Below are positions 1-9,889 of a stretch of 64,000 nucleotides of DNA, in pieces. This DNA comes from Chryseobacterium lathyri (GTDB taxonomy: Bacteria; Bacteroidota; Bacteroidia; Flavobacteriales; Weeksellaceae): positions 310,001 through 374,000 of the forward strand of contig NZ_QNFY01000001.1 of the NCBI RefSeq assembly GCF_003290185.1, read 5' to 3'. The translations under genes were made by a program, and so were the position numbers. Each line of letters starts with the position of its first letter. Position 1 is the first letter of the stretch. Under the pieces are notes generated by a model. The model searched no databases. It was not told where the DNA came from and saw only the letters and a program-made list of their open reading frames with translations.

Positions 1-1383
1 GTATTCCACAATGGTTTTTAATCCTTTTTTCTCAGCTGCATTGATGATTGCGTTTTCGGCCTTTTCCCAATTTTCATCAGAACCGATATATTTTTCTCTG
101 TTATCAGGATCTCTTAAAGACACCTGGGTTACAAAATCTTCAAAACCTAATGATTTGAACACATAAAGTGTTAAATCAATTACTTTTTCAAACTCTTCTG
201 AAAGCTGATCCGGAGTACAGAAAAGATGGGCATCATCCTGAGTAAATCCACGAACTCTTGTCAACCCGTGAAGCTCTCCACTTTGCTCATATCTGTAAAC
301 AGTCCCGAATTCTGCATATCTCTTCGGAAGATCCCTGTAGCTCCATTGCGAAGTTTTGTAGATCTCACAGTGGTGAGGGCAGTTCATAGGCTTCAGCATG
401 AATTCTTCTCCTTCATTCGGAGTTTTAATCGGCTGGAAGCTGTCTGCACCATATTTATCCCAATGTCCGGAAGTCACATACAATTCTTTTGACCCGATAT
501 GTGGTGACATGACGAACTCATAACCTCCTTTTTTCTGAGCATCAGAAAGGAAATTCTCTAATTTTCTTCTTAAAGCAGTCCCTTTTGGCAACCATAACGG
601 AAGTCCTGCACCCACTTTTTCAGAAAATGCAAAAATGCCCAGTTCCTTACCCAGTTTTCTGTGGTCTCTTCTTTTGGCTTCTTCCAGTTTTTCAAGATAT
701 TCAGTAAGCTCTTTCTGTTTAGGGAAAGAAATACCATAAACTCTTGTTAATTGAGGATTTTTTTCATTTCCTCTCCAGTAAGCTCCCGCTGCATTTAAAA
801 TCTTAACCGCTTTTACAATACTTGTATTGGGAATATGTCCTCCACGACATAGATCTGTGAAATCATCGTGTGTTACAAAAGTGATTTCTCCGTCATTAAG
901 ATTCGTAATAAGCTCAACTTTGTAAGGATTATCTGCATATGTTTTTAATGCTTCTTCTTTGGAAACAGGATATAAAGAGAATGTGGAACCTTTCTTGGCA
1001 TTTTCCAAAACTTTCTTTTCAATCTTCTCGAAATCCTTTTCAGATAAGCTCTCGTCCCCGAAATCCACATCATAATAGAATCCGCTTTCAATGGCAGGTC
1101 CTATGGTTAGCTTAGCATTAGGATAAAATTCAAGGATAGCCTGCGCCAGAAGGTGGGCAGAAGAATGCCAGAACGCTTTCTTTCCAAGATCATCATTCCA
1201 GGTTAACAATTGTACCGTTGAATCCGTGGTTATAGGTGTGGTCGTTTCTACTTGTTTGCCGTTTACAACTGCGGAGATGGTATTTCTAGCCAATCCCTCG
1301 CTTATAGATTTCGCCACATCTAAAGGAGTAACTTCTCCTTCGAATTCTTTGACACTATTGTCTGGAAGTGTAATTTTTATCAT
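1..1383 (-). CDS. thrS: threonyl-tRNA synthetase, N-terminal 461 residues (gene continues past the left edge)
   Basis: This enzyme charges tRNA-Thr with threonine in the cytoplasm. Visible in order are a TGS domain (about residues 1-62), the editing domain with the zinc-type HxxxH motif H73-H77 and the paired C179/H183 in DLCRGGH, then the class II catalytic core with MNCPHH (zinc cysteine) and the motif-2 region RYEQSGELHGLTRVRGF. Family members have about 640 residues, so roughly the last 180, including the anticodon-binding domain, lie outside the window. The ATG is the natural start: it begins MIKITLPD, and a TATTTTTG promoter box lies 25 bp upstream. Confidence 0.97.
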   Translation of the reverse strand, partial: MIKITLPDNSVKEFEGEVTPLDVAKSISEGLARNTISAVVNGKQVETTTPITTDSTVQLLTWNDDLGKKAFWHSSAHLLAQAILEFYPNAKLTIGPAIESGFYYDVDFGDESLSEKDFEKIEKKVLENAKKGSTFSLYPVSKEEALKTYADNPYKVELITNLNDGEITFVTHDDFTDLCRGGHIPNTSIVKAVKILNAAGAYWRGNEKNPQLTRVYGISFPKQKELTEYLEKLEEAKRRDHRKLGKELGIFAFSEKVGAGLPLWLPKGTALRRKLENFLSDAQKKGGYEFVMSPHIGSKELYVTSGHWDKYGADSFQPIKTPNEGEEFMLKPMNCPHHCEIYKTSQWSYRDLPKRYAEFGTVYRYEQSGELHGLTRVRGFTQDDAHLFCTPDQLSEEFEKVIDLTLYVFKSLGFEDFVTQVSLRDPDNREKYIGSDENWEKAENAIINAAEKKGLKTIVEY

Positions 1384-1407
1384 TGTTTACTAAGAAATTT
1401 TAAGATG

Positions 1408-1415
1408 CAAAAATA
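1408..1415 (-). promoter_or_regulatory. -7 promoter box TATTTTTG of thrS
   Basis: A perfect match to the Bacteroidota sigma-ABfr -7 consensus TAnnTTTG on the minus strand, 25 bp upstream of the thrS ATG. No clear -33 TTG is seen at the usual 19-bp spacing. Confidence 0.5.
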
Positions 1416-1637
1416 CGCATTTTTTAAATAATATGCTATTTTTAAAGTATATTTGAACTAAGAATTACTGTTGAATCTTCAAATTTAGATCCGTTATTTT
1501 AAATGTATCCATCCCCAATCTGAATTTTTCATAAAGAAACACACTGACATTATCGTTATTTTGTAGTAACAATGCTATGATAATGAGGTTTTTGTGCTGT
1601 AAATTCTATGATAATTCAAAGAAAAAGAAACGATAAT

Positions 1638-2624
1638 ATGTACGATGATATGAAAAACTTTAATATTGACCTGCACTGTGATTTATTATACTATTTATTA
1701 AAAGCGGGCTCCACAATTGATGACAGAGAGTTGGGATGCTCACTCCCGTATCTAAAAGAAGGGAATGTAAAACTCCAGGTTATGGCAATATATGCATCAA
1801 CAGATGCAAACAGTACCGTTGAGGGTGTAAAACAGAGTGAAATATTTTCAGATCTTTTAAAGAATGAAAACTTCTTTCTGTTTGAAAACGGGAATTATAA
1901 AAATACTGAAAACAAAGATAGAGTAGGTATTATAGCTTCCATTGAAAATGCATCTGCTTTTTGCGGAGAAGATGATACTCTGGAAGCAGGGTTTAAAAAT
2001 CTGGAAACCATCATCGAAAACACACAAAAAATTCTTTACCTGGGAATTACCCACCACACTGAAAACCGTTTTGGGGGAGGGAATAACTCTGAAGCCGGCC
2101 TGAAGGATGACGGAAAAGTCCTGATCGACTATATTGCAGACCGGAGAATTGCTATTGATCTTTCCCACACAAGTGATCAGCTGGCATATGATATTCTTAA
2201 TTATGTAGACCAAAAAAATTATAACATTCCTATTTTAGCAAGCCACTCCAATTACAGGAATATTCAGAACAAAAAAAGAAATCTTCCGGATGAACTGGCG
2301 AAAGAAATTATTAAAAAGAAAGGACTGATAGGGCTCAACCTTATCCGTGAATGGCTTGATGAAAAGAATCCGGAGAGATTATATGAACATATTCAACATG
2401 GTCTTGATCTGGGAGGAGAGGATGCCATTGCCTATGGTGCAGATTTTTTCTACGACAAAGGGCATCCGGATAAATCCCGCTATCCCTTTTTCTTTGAAGG
2501 CTATGATAATGCCTCATTATTTAACACCACCAACAGCAGAATTGAAAAAGATTTTTCCACAGAGATAATGGAAAAGATCAGTCATAAAAATGCATTGGAC
2601 TTTATAGAAAGATTTAAGTTTTAG
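1638..2624 (+). CDS. membrane dipeptidase family (peptidase M19) protein
   Basis: A zinc-dependent dipeptidase of the renal dipeptidase/M19 family, predicted to cleave dipeptides, possibly with D-residues. The metal site is recognisable: the N-terminal DLHCD (HxD), a Glu in IASIENASAF, and two His in IAIDLSHTSD and PILASHSNY. The late GADFF matches the GSDFDG region of the family. No signal peptide is seen, so it is probably cytoplasmic. The frame is open from an ATG at 1608, but the ATGs at 1638 and 1650 sit nearer the conserved DLHCD; 1638 was chosen because an A-rich stretch precedes it. The gene stands alone between thrS and a convergent unknown gene. Confidence 0.85.
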   Translation: MYDDMKNFNIDLHCDLLYYLLKAGSTIDDRELGCSLPYLKEGNVKLQVMAIYASTDANSTVEGVKQSEIFSDLLKNENFFLFENGNYKNTENKDRVGIIASIENASAFCGEDDTLEAGFKNLETIIENTQKILYLGITHHTENRFGGGNNSEAGLKDDGKVLIDYIADRRIAIDLSHTSDQLAYDILNYVDQKNYNIPILASHSNYRNIQNKKRNLPDELAKEIIKKKGLIGLNLIREWLDEKNPERLYEHIQHGLDLGGEDAIAYGADFFYDKGHPDKSRYPFFFEGYDNASLFNTTNSRIEKDFSTEIMEKISHKNALDFIERFKF

Positions 2625-2683
2625 TCTGATGGATGAGGAGCCAAAGCCATCAGATACTATTTTATATTTGCTTAAAAAAAACG

Positions 2684-2730
2684 AAAATCCTGTAGTTGGT
2701 TGAAGCCATCGGAGCCATCTGCAGGATTTT
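2684..2730. terminator. bidirectional terminator between the dipeptidase gene and the convergent unknown gene
   Basis: Twelve-bp arms AAAATCCTGTAG and CTGCAGGATTTT pair with one G.U. On the plus strand T residues follow; on the minus strand the hairpin directly follows the stop codon and runs into eight Ts. Confidence 0.7.
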
Positions 2731-4274
2731 TAACTCTTTCTCTTATATCTTACTTTCTGCTTGATAATCTCTATCACATCCACGTTTTTTACCTTAGATT
2801 TTACCCAGCCATGGATATCAATATAGAACAGTGATCTCCTGTAATATTCATTTTTAGAAAATCCATCAAGCACTTCATCAAAAGCATCAAAAGCTTTATG
2901 ATGTTGATCTAATACCAGACTGTTAATGTTTTTAAAAAACTGAATGCTTTCAAAATGAAATGCTTCCGGTTTCTTCATTTTTCGGGCAAATTTAAGGGTA
3001 GAATTGATGAATTCATCATAATCTTCATCATTCCCGGATTCATATTTCGCCATTAGAATCAGGATTCTTGTGTGGAATAGAAGATCTTCCTGAACATTAC
3101 CCTTACACTCAACAACCTTCATGGAATATTCGATGGATTTTTTAAACTTTTTGCTTCCGAAAAACATGGCTGCCATTTTCAGATAAAGGATCATAAAATG
3201 ATGCTCGTCAATTTTTTCCCGAAGTCTTTCCATCTTCAGTTCAATCTCAGGGATAAGTTTGGTCCCTGTGAAAAATTCACCTTTTACAAAATGAATGTTC
3301 ATTAAAGTATTGTAATGGGTAAGAAAGATCAGTGCCTGTAGATTTTCATTCTGAGCAAAATTCTGTGAATTGACCATCGTATTGAAATGCTCAAAATGCT
3401 CCTCTAGGATATCAATATTTCCATAAAGGAACAGAATTTTCAGCAGGTAAGTGTTTCCTTTAATATACCACACCGGATGGCTGATGATCATCTCTGGTTT
3501 TTTGTGGAACAGATCTACCCACTGATAGGCATATTTCAATGTATATTTGTAATCCTGAAGCAGTTGGTTTTTCCACACATGAGCTTTGAAATACCAAAGC
3601 TTTTCTGTGAAATTCAGTTGATCTAGTTTAATTTTCTTAATCTGATCATTGAACAGATTCAATACTTTTTCCCGGTCTGTATCATTTTTCACATAACCAT
3701 ACGTAAGCATTTCACTGTATAATTTCAGCGACAGATTAGAAAGCTCTGTTGCATAATGATTCTGTTTGCTGATTTCTGTAGATTGCTTAATCAGTTCATC
3801 GGCACGCCCCTCAATGCTTCGGGTAATAAATTGTGATTCAATGACTTTTTCAAGATTGATGATTTCAGACGCAATGCTTTTTTCATCCAGTTCCAGGGCA
3901 GACTGTTTGGTCTTATCCAGTATTTTCAAAGCCTGCTTATAAAGTCCTTTTTGATATAAAATATTTGCAAAATCAAGCTGTTCACGAAGCTGTATCCTGT
4001 AGTTCTGATGACTGGGATTCATTCGTAGGCTTACGAGGATCTGCTTATAAAGATGGGCTTTCAGATTGGAAAGCTGCTGTTTGGTAGAAATTTTTTTCTC
4101 AATGATGATCTGCTCATCATATTCCTTCATCTTATCCAGTTCCGAAAAAAGGAGCAGAAATTTGGCATCAACATTAATTCCGAGGCGGTTCACATACAGC
4201 CTGAACTGTCGTTTTTCAGAAGTGGTTAATGACTTAATCAGTACAAACAAAAAATCTTTCTGCAATTCTGCCAT
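2730..4274 (-). CDS. conserved hypothetical protein, helical-repeat (TPR-like) architecture
   Basis: A 514-residue protein with no signal peptide or membrane segment. It is rich in Leu, Lys, Glu and aromatic residues arranged as successive amphipathic helices, for example YQKGLYKQALKILDKTKQSA near residues 113-132, which is a TPR-like helix pair. This suggests a solenoid scaffold for protein contacts; no catalytic motif was found. Proteins of this size and pattern occur in flavobacteria without assigned function. It is convergent with the dipeptidase gene and divergent from leuA with about 145 bp between them. The start MAELQKDFLFVL is the first in-frame ATG. Confidence 0.8.
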   Translation of the reverse strand: MAELQKDFLFVLIKSLTTSEKRQFRLYVNRLGINVDAKFLLLFSELDKMKEYDEQIIIEKKISTKQQLSNLKAHLYKQILVSLRMNPSHQNYRIQLREQLDFANILYQKGLYKQALKILDKTKQSALELDEKSIASEIINLEKVIESQFITRSIEGRADELIKQSTEISKQNHYATELSNLSLKLYSEMLTYGYVKNDTDREKVLNLFNDQIKKIKLDQLNFTEKLWYFKAHVWKNQLLQDYKYTLKYAYQWVDLFHKKPEMIISHPVWYIKGNTYLLKILFLYGNIDILEEHFEHFNTMVNSQNFAQNENLQALIFLTHYNTLMNIHFVKGEFFTGTKLIPEIELKMERLREKIDEHHFMILYLKMAAMFFGSKKFKKSIEYSMKVVECKGNVQEDLLFHTRILILMAKYESGNDEDYDEFINSTLKFARKMKKPEAFHFESIQFFKNINSLVLDQHHKAFDAFDEVLDGFSKNEYYRRSLFYIDIHGWVKSKVKNVDVIEIIKQKVRYKRKS

Positions 4275-4386
4275 TGTAAATTTATAAAATGTAATAAATT
4301 GATTATTAAGTAAATGTAGTTATTTTTCCGGCTGTTGAATATTGTAATTTTCAGTCAAGGTGAAAATGTAAAAATATTGTAAGCAG

Positions 4387-4394
4387 TAGTTTTG
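4387..4394 (+). promoter_or_regulatory. -7 promoter box TAGTTTTG of the leu operon
   Basis: A perfect TAnnTTTG match 26 bp upstream of the leuA ATG, giving a predicted short leader. No leucine-rich leader peptide or attenuator hairpin is visible between this box and leuA, so leucine attenuation by that route is not supported. Confidence 0.5.
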
Positions 4395-4420
4395 ATCAAA
4401 ATTAAGTAAAAAACTTCATT

Positions 4421-5584
4421 ATGAATTCCGAAAAAATCGAAATTTTTGATACAACGCTGAGGGATGGGGAGCAGGTTCCCGGATGTAAACTGAATACAAA
4501 ACAAAAACTGATTATAGCAGAAAGGCTCGATAAGCTAGGAATTGATGTAATAGAAGCCGGTTTCCCGATTTCAAGCCCCGGAGATTTCGAATCTGTTTCT
4601 GAAATTTCAAAACTGGTAAAAAATGCCAAAGTCTGCGGACTGACAAGAGCTAATAAAAAAGACATCGATACGGCTGCTGAAGCATTGAAACATGCAAAGA
4701 GGCCCCGTATTCATACAGGAATCGGAACTTCTGATTCTCATATTAAATATAAATTCAATTCAACACGTGAGGATATTCTGGAGCGGGCAGTAGAAGCCGT
4801 AAAATATGCCAAAAGCTATGTAGAAGATGTAGAATTTTATGCGGAAGATGCAGGAAGAACCGATAATGCCTACCTGGCAAGAGTCTGCGAAGAAGTAATT
4901 AAAGCCGGAGCTACCGTTTTGAATATCCCGGATACAACAGGTTATTGCCTTCCCGAAGAATATGGTCAGAAAATAAAATACCTGAAAGAAAATGTAAAAG
5001 GTATTGAAAAAGCAATTCTGTCGTGCCATTGCCATAATGATTTAGGTCTTGCTACAGCCAATTCAATTGCAGGGGCCATCAATGGAGCACGCCAGATCGA
5101 ATGTACGATAAACGGTTTGGGAGAACGGGCTGGAAACACAGCATTGGAAGAAGTGGTCATGATTTTAAAACAGCATAAGGACTTAAATTTTTATACAGAT
5201 ATCAATTCAACAATGCTTAATGAAATGAGTTTGATGGTTTCAGATCTGATGGGAATGCCGGTACAGCCTAATAAAGCTATCGTAGGAGCCAATGCTTTTG
5301 CACACAGTTCAGGCATTCATCAGGATGGAGTCATTAAAAACCGTGAAACCTATGAAATTATTGATCCAGCAGAAGTAGGCGTCAATGCTTCATCTATTAT
5401 TCTTACAGCGAGAAGCGGACGTTCTGCATTAGCATACAGATTTAAGCATATCGGTTATGATATCACCAAAAATGAACTTGACTTTTTGTATCAGGAATTT
5501 TTAAAAATTGCGGACCGAAAGAAAGAAGTTAAAAATGACGATCTGTACATGATTATGGAAACATGCAGCCGGAAAATAGGATAA
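4421..5584 (+). CDS. leuA: 2-isopropylmalate synthase, short form
   Basis: First committed step of leucine synthesis: condenses acetyl-CoA with 2-ketoisovalerate to 2-isopropylmalate. The HMGL-like TIM barrel starts with DTTLRDGEQ (residues 10-18; D10 metal ligand, R14 catalytic) and holds HCHND with metal ligands H203 and H205. A C-terminal accessory region follows (about 290-387, including [10 protein letters not shown]). At 387 residues it lacks the C-terminal LeuA dimer domain (roughly 110-130 residues) that carries leucine feedback control in longer enzymes. Homocitrate synthase or citramalate synthase are related alternatives, but the adjacent leuC, leuD and leuB support the leucine role. 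First gene of the operon; 29 bp separate it from leuC. Confidence 0.93.
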   Translation: MNSEKIEIFDTTLRDGEQVPGCKLNTKQKLIIAERLDKLGIDVIEAGFPISSPGDFESVSEISKLVKNAKVCGLTRANKKDIDTAAEALKHAKRPRIHTGIGTSDSHIKYKFNSTREDILERAVEAVKYAKSYVEDVEFYAEDAGRTDNAYLARVCEEVIKAGATVLNIPDTTGYCLPEEYGQKIKYLKENVKGIEKAILSCHCHNDLGLATANSIAGAINGARQIECTINGLGERAGNTALEEVVMILKQHKDLNFYTDINSTMLNEMSLMVSDLMGMPVQPNKAIVGANAFAHSSGIHQDGVIKNRETYEIIDPAEVGVNASSIILTARSGRSALAYRFKHIGYDITKNELDFLYQEFLKIADRKKEVKNDDLYMIMETCSRKIG

Positions 5585-5613
5585 TATTGATTTAAAATCA
5601 ACGAGAATTGAAT

Positions 5614-7002
5614 ATGGACAACAATAAAAAGACACTTTTTGACAAAGTTTGGGATGCTCACGTAATAGAAACGATTCCCGACGGCCCTCAAATCATTTAT
5701 ATAGATAAACACCTTATCCATGAGGTAACCAGCCCTCAGGCTTTTGCAGAACTTGAAGCCAGAAATCTTGAAATTTTCAGACCAAAGCAGATCGTAGCTA
5801 CGGCAGATCATAATGTTCCGACCCTTAATCAGGAACAGCCTATTCGGGATGAACTGTCCAGAAATCAGGTGGAACAGCTGACAGAGAACTGCAAAAAAAA
5901 CAATATCGAATTATTCGGATTGGGACATCAGTATCAGGGAATCGTACACATCATTGCTCCCGAGTTGGGAATTACCCAGCCGGGAATGAGTATTGTATGC
6001 GGCGATAGTCATACCTCTACACACGGCGCTTTTGGCGCTATAGCTTTCGGGATTGGAACCAGCCAGGTTGCTCAGGTTTTTGCCAGTCAGTGCTTGCTGC
6101 TCAATAAACCGAAGTCAATGAGGATTACAGTCAATGGAAAACTTAATGATAATGTTCAGGCAAAAGATGTCATCCTTTATATTATTTCCAAAATCGGAAC
6201 TGATGGTGGAACAGGATATTTCTGTGAATATGCCGGAAATGTTTTTGAAGAAATGTCCATGGAAGGAAGAATGACTGTCTGCAATATGAGTATTGAGATG
6301 GGAGCACGAGGAGGAATGATCGCACCGGATCAAACCACTTTCGATTATGTAAAAGGAAAAACATTTGCGCCTAAAGGAGAAGAATGGAAAGATAAACTTG
6401 CCTATTGGAAAACTTTAAAAACGGATGAAGGCGCTGTTTTTGATAAAGAGCTGACATTCGATGCTTCGGATATTTTCCCAATGATTACTTACGGAACCAA
6501 CCCGGGAATGGGAATTTCAATACACGAAGTCATTCCGGTTCCTCAGACTGAATCTGAAGAAAAAGCCTTAAAATATATGGGATTAAAGGCTGGTCAGGAA
6601 ATTTCCGGCATTAAAGTACATTATGTATTTATCGGAAGCTGTACCAATGCACGGATAGAAGATTTCCGCTCTGCAGCACAGTATATCAAAGGAAAAAGTA
6701 AGTCCGAAAATGTAAAGGCCTTAATTGTTCCGGGTTCTCAACAGGTTGTAAAGCAGATCCATGAAGAAGGATTGGATAAGATTTTCAATGATGCTGGATT
6801 CCAGATCCGTCAACCGGGATGTTCTGCCTGTCTGGCAATGAATGATGATAAAATTCCTGAAGGAGAATACTGTGTCTCAACCTCAAACAGGAATTTTGAA
6901 GGCAGACAGGGACAAGGCGCGAGAACAATTCTTGCCAGTCCGCTTACTGCAGCAAAAGCAGCGATAGAAGGTAAAATTTCTGCTTTTGAAAATTTAAACT
7001 AA
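5614..7002 (+). CDS. leuC: 3-isopropylmalate dehydratase large subunit
   Basis: With LeuD it isomerises 2-isopropylmalate to 3-isopropylmalate through a [4Fe-4S] aconitase-type site. The three cluster cysteines are visible: C343 in GSCTNARIE, and C403 and C406 in GCSACLAMN. The substrate-binding motif [12 protein letters not shown] lies near residues 130-141. The frame also opens two codons earlier at a TTG (5608), but the ATG giving [14 protein letters not shown] is the better start and gives 462 residues, normal for the family. It lies 16 bp upstream of leuD. Confidence 0.97.
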   Translation: MDNNKKTLFDKVWDAHVIETIPDGPQIIYIDKHLIHEVTSPQAFAELEARNLEIFRPKQIVATADHNVPTLNQEQPIRDELSRNQVEQLTENCKKNNIELFGLGHQYQGIVHIIAPELGITQPGMSIVCGDSHTSTHGAFGAIAFGIGTSQVAQVFASQCLLLNKPKSMRITVNGKLNDNVQAKDVILYIISKIGTDGGTGYFCEYAGNVFEEMSMEGRMTVCNMSIEMGARGGMIAPDQTTFDYVKGKTFAPKGEEWKDKLAYWKTLKTDEGAVFDKELTFDASDIFPMITYGTNPGMGISIHEVIPVPQTESEEKALKYMGLKAGQEISGIKVHYVFIGSCTNARIEDFRSAAQYIKGKSKSENVKALIVPGSQQVVKQIHEEGLDKIFNDAGFQIRQPGCSACLAMNDDKIPEGEYCVSTSNRNFEGRQGQGARTILASPLTAAKAAIEGKISAFENLN

Positions 7003-7018
7003 ATCCATTAAAAAGTAC

Positions 7019-7624
7019 ATGCAAAAATTAGTTGTTTTAAAATCCCGTGCAGTACCGCTGCCGGCAGGAAATATAGATACAGACCAAATTATTCCGGCAA
7101 GATTTCTTAAAAGTATTGACAGAAAAGGTTTTGGAGAGAACCTGTTTAGAGACTGGAGATTCAATATTCATACAGGAGAACCGAATCCGGATTTTGTTTT
7201 AAACAATCCTAAATTCAGTGGTGAAATTCTTGTTGCGGGAAATAATTTCGGCTGTGGAAGCAGCCGTGAACACGCGGCCTGGTCTTTGACAGATTATGGC
7301 TTCAAAGTAATCATATCAAGCTATTTTGCTGATATTTTTAAAGGAAATGCCCTGAACAACGGACTTCTCCCTGTGAAAGTTTCTGAAGAATTTTTAAAAG
7401 AAATTCTGGAAGGAATCCAGGAAAATCCTGATAATGAAATTGCCATTGATGTGGAATTACAATCGGTAAGCTTTAAGGATACAACCGAAACTTTTGAGCT
7501 TGATTCCTATAAAAAAATATGCCTGCTGAACGGCTATGATGATATTGATTTTTTAATCAGCAAAAAGCAGGCTATAGAACAATTTGAACTAAAAACACAA
7601 AAGTATGAGCAACAGTTATTTTAA
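7019..7624 (+). CDS. leuD: 3-isopropylmalate dehydratase small subunit
   Basis: The swivel-domain partner of LeuC. It begins with the typical [18 protein letters not shown] region (residues 14-30) and carries [15 protein letters not shown] at 76-90, the signature of the family. Its 201 residues match the usual length. The 3' end overlaps the start of leuB by 20 bases, consistent with translational coupling of the last two operon genes. Confidence 0.97.
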   Translation: MQKLVVLKSRAVPLPAGNIDTDQIIPARFLKSIDRKGFGENLFRDWRFNIHTGEPNPDFVLNNPKFSGEILVAGNNFGCGSSREHAAWSLTDYGFKVIISSYFADIFKGNALNNGLLPVKVSEEFLKEILEGIQENPDNEIAIDVELQSVSFKDTTETFELDSYKKICLLNGYDDIDFLISKKQAIEQFELKTQKYEQQLF

Positions 7625-8729
7625 AATAGCAGTTCTTCCCGGCGACGGGATTGGGCCGGAAGTGGTCAGTGAAAGTATTAAAGTATTGGATGCTGTGGCT
7701 GAAGTCTTTAAATGCCGGTTCCAGTTTTCCTATGGATTAATGGGTGCTGAAGCCATTTTTAAAACTGGCGATCCACTTCCAGAAGAAACATTAAAGATTT
7801 GCAAAGATTCGGATGCTGTTCTGTTTGGAGCGATTGGAGATCCGGTTTTTGATAACAATCCTGAAGCAAAGGTACGACCTGAGCAGGGACTATTGAAGCT
7901 CCGTAAAGAACTGGGATTGTATGCTAACATCAGACCTCTGAAAACTTATCCTTCACTGATTGATAAGAGTCCTTTGAAAAGAGAGATTATCGAGGGAACG
8001 GATATCCAGATCTTCAGGGAGCTTGTGAGTGGTATTTATTTCGGTGAAAAATTTACAGATCCGGATGGTAAATATGCTTATGATGTCTGTAAATACAGCA
8101 CGGAAGAGATTATTCCTATTGCCCATATGGCTTTTAAGGAAGCTGAAAAAAGAAAAAAGAAGCTTACGCTGATCGACAAGGCTAATGTTCTGGATACTTC
8201 GAGACTTTGGAGAAAGACCTGCCAGAAAATTGCCACTCAATATCCTGATGTACAGCTGGATTATATATTTGTTGATAATGCAGCTATGCAACTTGTTCTG
8301 AACCCCAAACAGTTTGATGTTATCCTGACCGAAAATATGTTCGGAGATATTATTTCCGATGAAGCCAGTGTTATTGGCGGGTCCATCGGGCTTTTACCAT
8401 CAGCATCAATAGGTGAAGAGAATGCTTTGTTTGAGCCAATCCATGGCTCTTATCCACAGGCTAAAGGAAAAGGTATTGCCAATCCTGTGGCCTCAATCCT
8501 AAGCGTAGCTATGATGCTTGATTATCTTGAACTTCCGGAAGCGGCAGACAAATTAAGAAGGGCAGTAGAGCATGCTATTGAAAACAGATATGTTACGGTA
8601 GACCTTAATGCTGAGCAGCATTATTCTACAAGTGAAGTAGGTAGTTTCATTGCAGATTATATTAAGTATTCTGAGAAATCTTATTACAATTTTGAAAATA
8701 TCAAGATCGGAAAATCTACCATCGTATGA
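7605..8729 (+). CDS. leuB: 3-isopropylmalate dehydrogenase
   Basis: NAD-dependent oxidative decarboxylation of 3-isopropylmalate, the last leu-specific step before transamination. The beta-decarboxylating dehydrogenase fold is shown by [10 protein letters not shown] near the N-terminus, the arginine region [30 protein letters not shown], and the metal-binding [13 protein letters not shown]. The 374 residues include a C-terminal tail of about 15-20 residues (ending KIGKSTIV) longer than in typical bacterial enzymes of about 355-363. The start overlaps leuD; the operon ends here with a hairpin. Confidence 0.96.
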   Translation: MSNSYFKIAVLPGDGIGPEVVSESIKVLDAVAEVFKCRFQFSYGLMGAEAIFKTGDPLPEETLKICKDSDAVLFGAIGDPVFDNNPEAKVRPEQGLLKLRKELGLYANIRPLKTYPSLIDKSPLKREIIEGTDIQIFRELVSGIYFGEKFTDPDGKYAYDVCKYSTEEIIPIAHMAFKEAEKRKKKLTLIDKANVLDTSRLWRKTCQKIATQYPDVQLDYIFVDNAAMQLVLNPKQFDVILTENMFGDIISDEASVIGGSIGLLPSASIGEENALFEPIHGSYPQAKGKGIANPVASILSVAMMLDYLELPEAADKLRRAVEHAIENRYVTVDLNAEQHYSTSEVGSFIADYIKYSEKSYYNFENIKIGKSTIV

Positions 8730-8761
8730 TCATTTAAGTCCATATAATAATAGATTAGTAA

Positions 8762-8797
8762 GAAAGGTTCTGTTCATTTGAGCGGAATCTTTCGTTT
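8762..8797 (+). terminator. terminator of the leu operon
   Basis: Fifteen-bp arms GAAAGGTTCTGTTCA and TGAGCGGAATCTTTC pair with three G.U, followed by CGTTTT. Its sequence resembles the terminator at 9050-9081, which brackets the other side of the inverted-repeat element between them. Confidence 0.6.
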
Positions 8798-8826
8798 TCA
8801 TCTGCTTAAGATTTACAAAAACATGC

Positions 8827-9039
8827 TTTTTAAACCACAAAAGTCACAAAAGCTTAGTTGAACACTTTAGTTATTTTAAGGTTAATACATTACGCATATG
8901 AAGTATACTTAAGTTATATTAAAATCTTTGATTTTAGGTTTATGTGTACTTAATATTTTCAGGATATAAAACTTTGAAACTAAAGTGTTCCAAAGTGTTA
9001 AAAAAACAAAAAAACTTTTGTGACTTTTATGGTTTAAAA
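8827..9039. repeat. 213-bp inverted-repeat intergenic element
   Basis: This gene-free 355-bp gap is largely one element. Its ends are 25-bp inverted repeats matching at 24 positions (8827-8851, TTTTAAACCACAAAAGTCAC...; 9015-9039). Inside the arms a second complementary pair, AACACTTTAGTT (8861-8872) and AACTAAAGTGTT (8978-8989), continues the pairing, so a transcript could fold into a long broken stem. No open reading frame of note lies inside. It looks like a MITE- or REP-type repeat. Similarly built elements occur at 31952-32178 and 49061-49205 with different sequences. Confidence 0.6.
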
Positions 9040-9049
9040 TTTCCAATAA

Positions 9050-9081
9050 AAAAGATTCCACTCACTTGAGTGGAATCTTTT
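9050..9081. terminator. terminator of the minus-strand operon 10924-9085
   Basis: A perfect 14-bp stem (AAAGATTCCACTC paired with GAGTGGAATCTTT, extended by one A:T) with a tiny loop lies immediately after the stop codon of the minus-strand small gene. Ts follow on both strands, so it can act in both directions. Confidence 0.75.
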
Positions 9082-9084
9082 CGT

Positions 9085-9267
9085 TTATTTTTTAGTGTTA
9101 TCCGTTTTTCCTGATTTATTTTTGGAAGATTTCTGAACATCTTCTTTATCAATATCAGGCGGATTGCTTTTTTCGGAGGAAGCAGGAATATTTTGAAAAT
9201 CCTGATTCTGCTTTTTCGTTTCTGCTGAATTGGCAGATTCCTTTTTTTTGTTGTCTTCTGAATTCAT
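9085..9267 (-). CDS. small hydrophilic hypothetical protein (60 aa)
   Basis: A 60-residue protein made almost wholly of Lys, Ser, Asn, Asp, Glu and Gln (MNSEDNKKKES... to the KTDNTKK end), with no hydrophobic core, so it is probably disordered. It is the last gene of a minus-strand run after the DUF4230 gene, with 13 bp between, and is followed at once by a strong terminator, which supports it being a real gene. No function can be assigned. Confidence 0.55.
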   Translation of the reverse strand: MNSEDNKKKESANSAETKKQNQDFQNIPASSEKSNPPDIDKEDVQKSSKNKSGKTDNTKK

Positions 9268-9280
9268 AGCTTTACATTTT

Positions 9281-9889
9281 TTAGAGTCCTAAAACACCGA
9301 GCTTGCCGGTTTCATCTTCTATGGTATAATCCAAAGCTTTTGCCAAAACGAAAATATTATTAAGATTTTCCATTAATTGTTTGCGGCCTTCCGTTCTCAG
9401 CTGATTCTCATTAATAGATTTAACCGCAGTTTCTTTAGCCTTTTGGGTCACATTTTTAATGTCTTTTTCAGAGATCCTGTTGAAAAAAGAATCGTCCAGC
9501 GACTGGATCTCAACGCTTGGTGTTATTCTTATTTCCGCATCGGGAAGTTCAGTGATAACTAGTTTTTTGTTGATAGAATCTACTTCTATCTTCATTTTAT
9601 TAAGATCATAAGAAACCTGTGCATTGGTTTTGGTGTAGGTAATAATGCTGTTGTTTGAAACTTCTTTACCAAACACCTCATAGCCCATCTTGGTTTTCTG
9701 CATGCTGGATACATTCTGCTCCATGACGACCATTTTATTCATTTTAGAAATCTGGTTGGTCAGAATATAAAAATCCGATTTCTCTGTCTTTTCACCAAGA
9801 TTAAAACATGATTTAAGCCCGAAAAACAGGATCAGCATAACGAGAATTCCCGCTGCAAATGATAGGATTACTTTGTAATTTCTCAACAC
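9281..9889 (-). CDS. DUF4230 domain protein with N-terminal membrane anchor
   Basis: A 202-residue protein with one transmembrane segment near residues 8-26 (VILSFAAGILVMLILFFGL). The rest is predicted outside the cytoplasm, with alternating strands (TKTNAQVSYDLNKMKIEVDS, KKLVITELPDAEI) and a helical C-terminal part. This is the pattern of DUF4230, a family of unknown role. The start codon overlaps the last base of the preceding thioredoxin-fold gene, showing co-transcription and probable translational coupling. Assignment is by pattern recognition only. Confidence 0.75.
   Translation of the reverse strand: MLRNYKVILSFAAGILVMLILFFGLKSCFNLGEKTEKSDFYILTNQISKMNKMVVMEQNVSSMQKTKMGYEVFGKEVSNNSIITYTKTNAQVSYDLNKMKIEVDSINKKLVITELPDAEIRITPSVEIQSLDDSFFNRISEKDIKNVTQKAKETAVKSINENQLRTEGRKQLMENLNNIFVLAKALDYTIEDETGKLGVLGL

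Noticed and set aside
226..492. A plus-strand frame opposite thrS
   Set aside because: Antisense shadow of the conserved class II synthetase core.
1550..1575. TTATTTTG upstream of the dipeptidase gene as a -7 promoter box
   Set aside because: It has a T where the consensus requires A in the second position, so it was not listed as a promoter.
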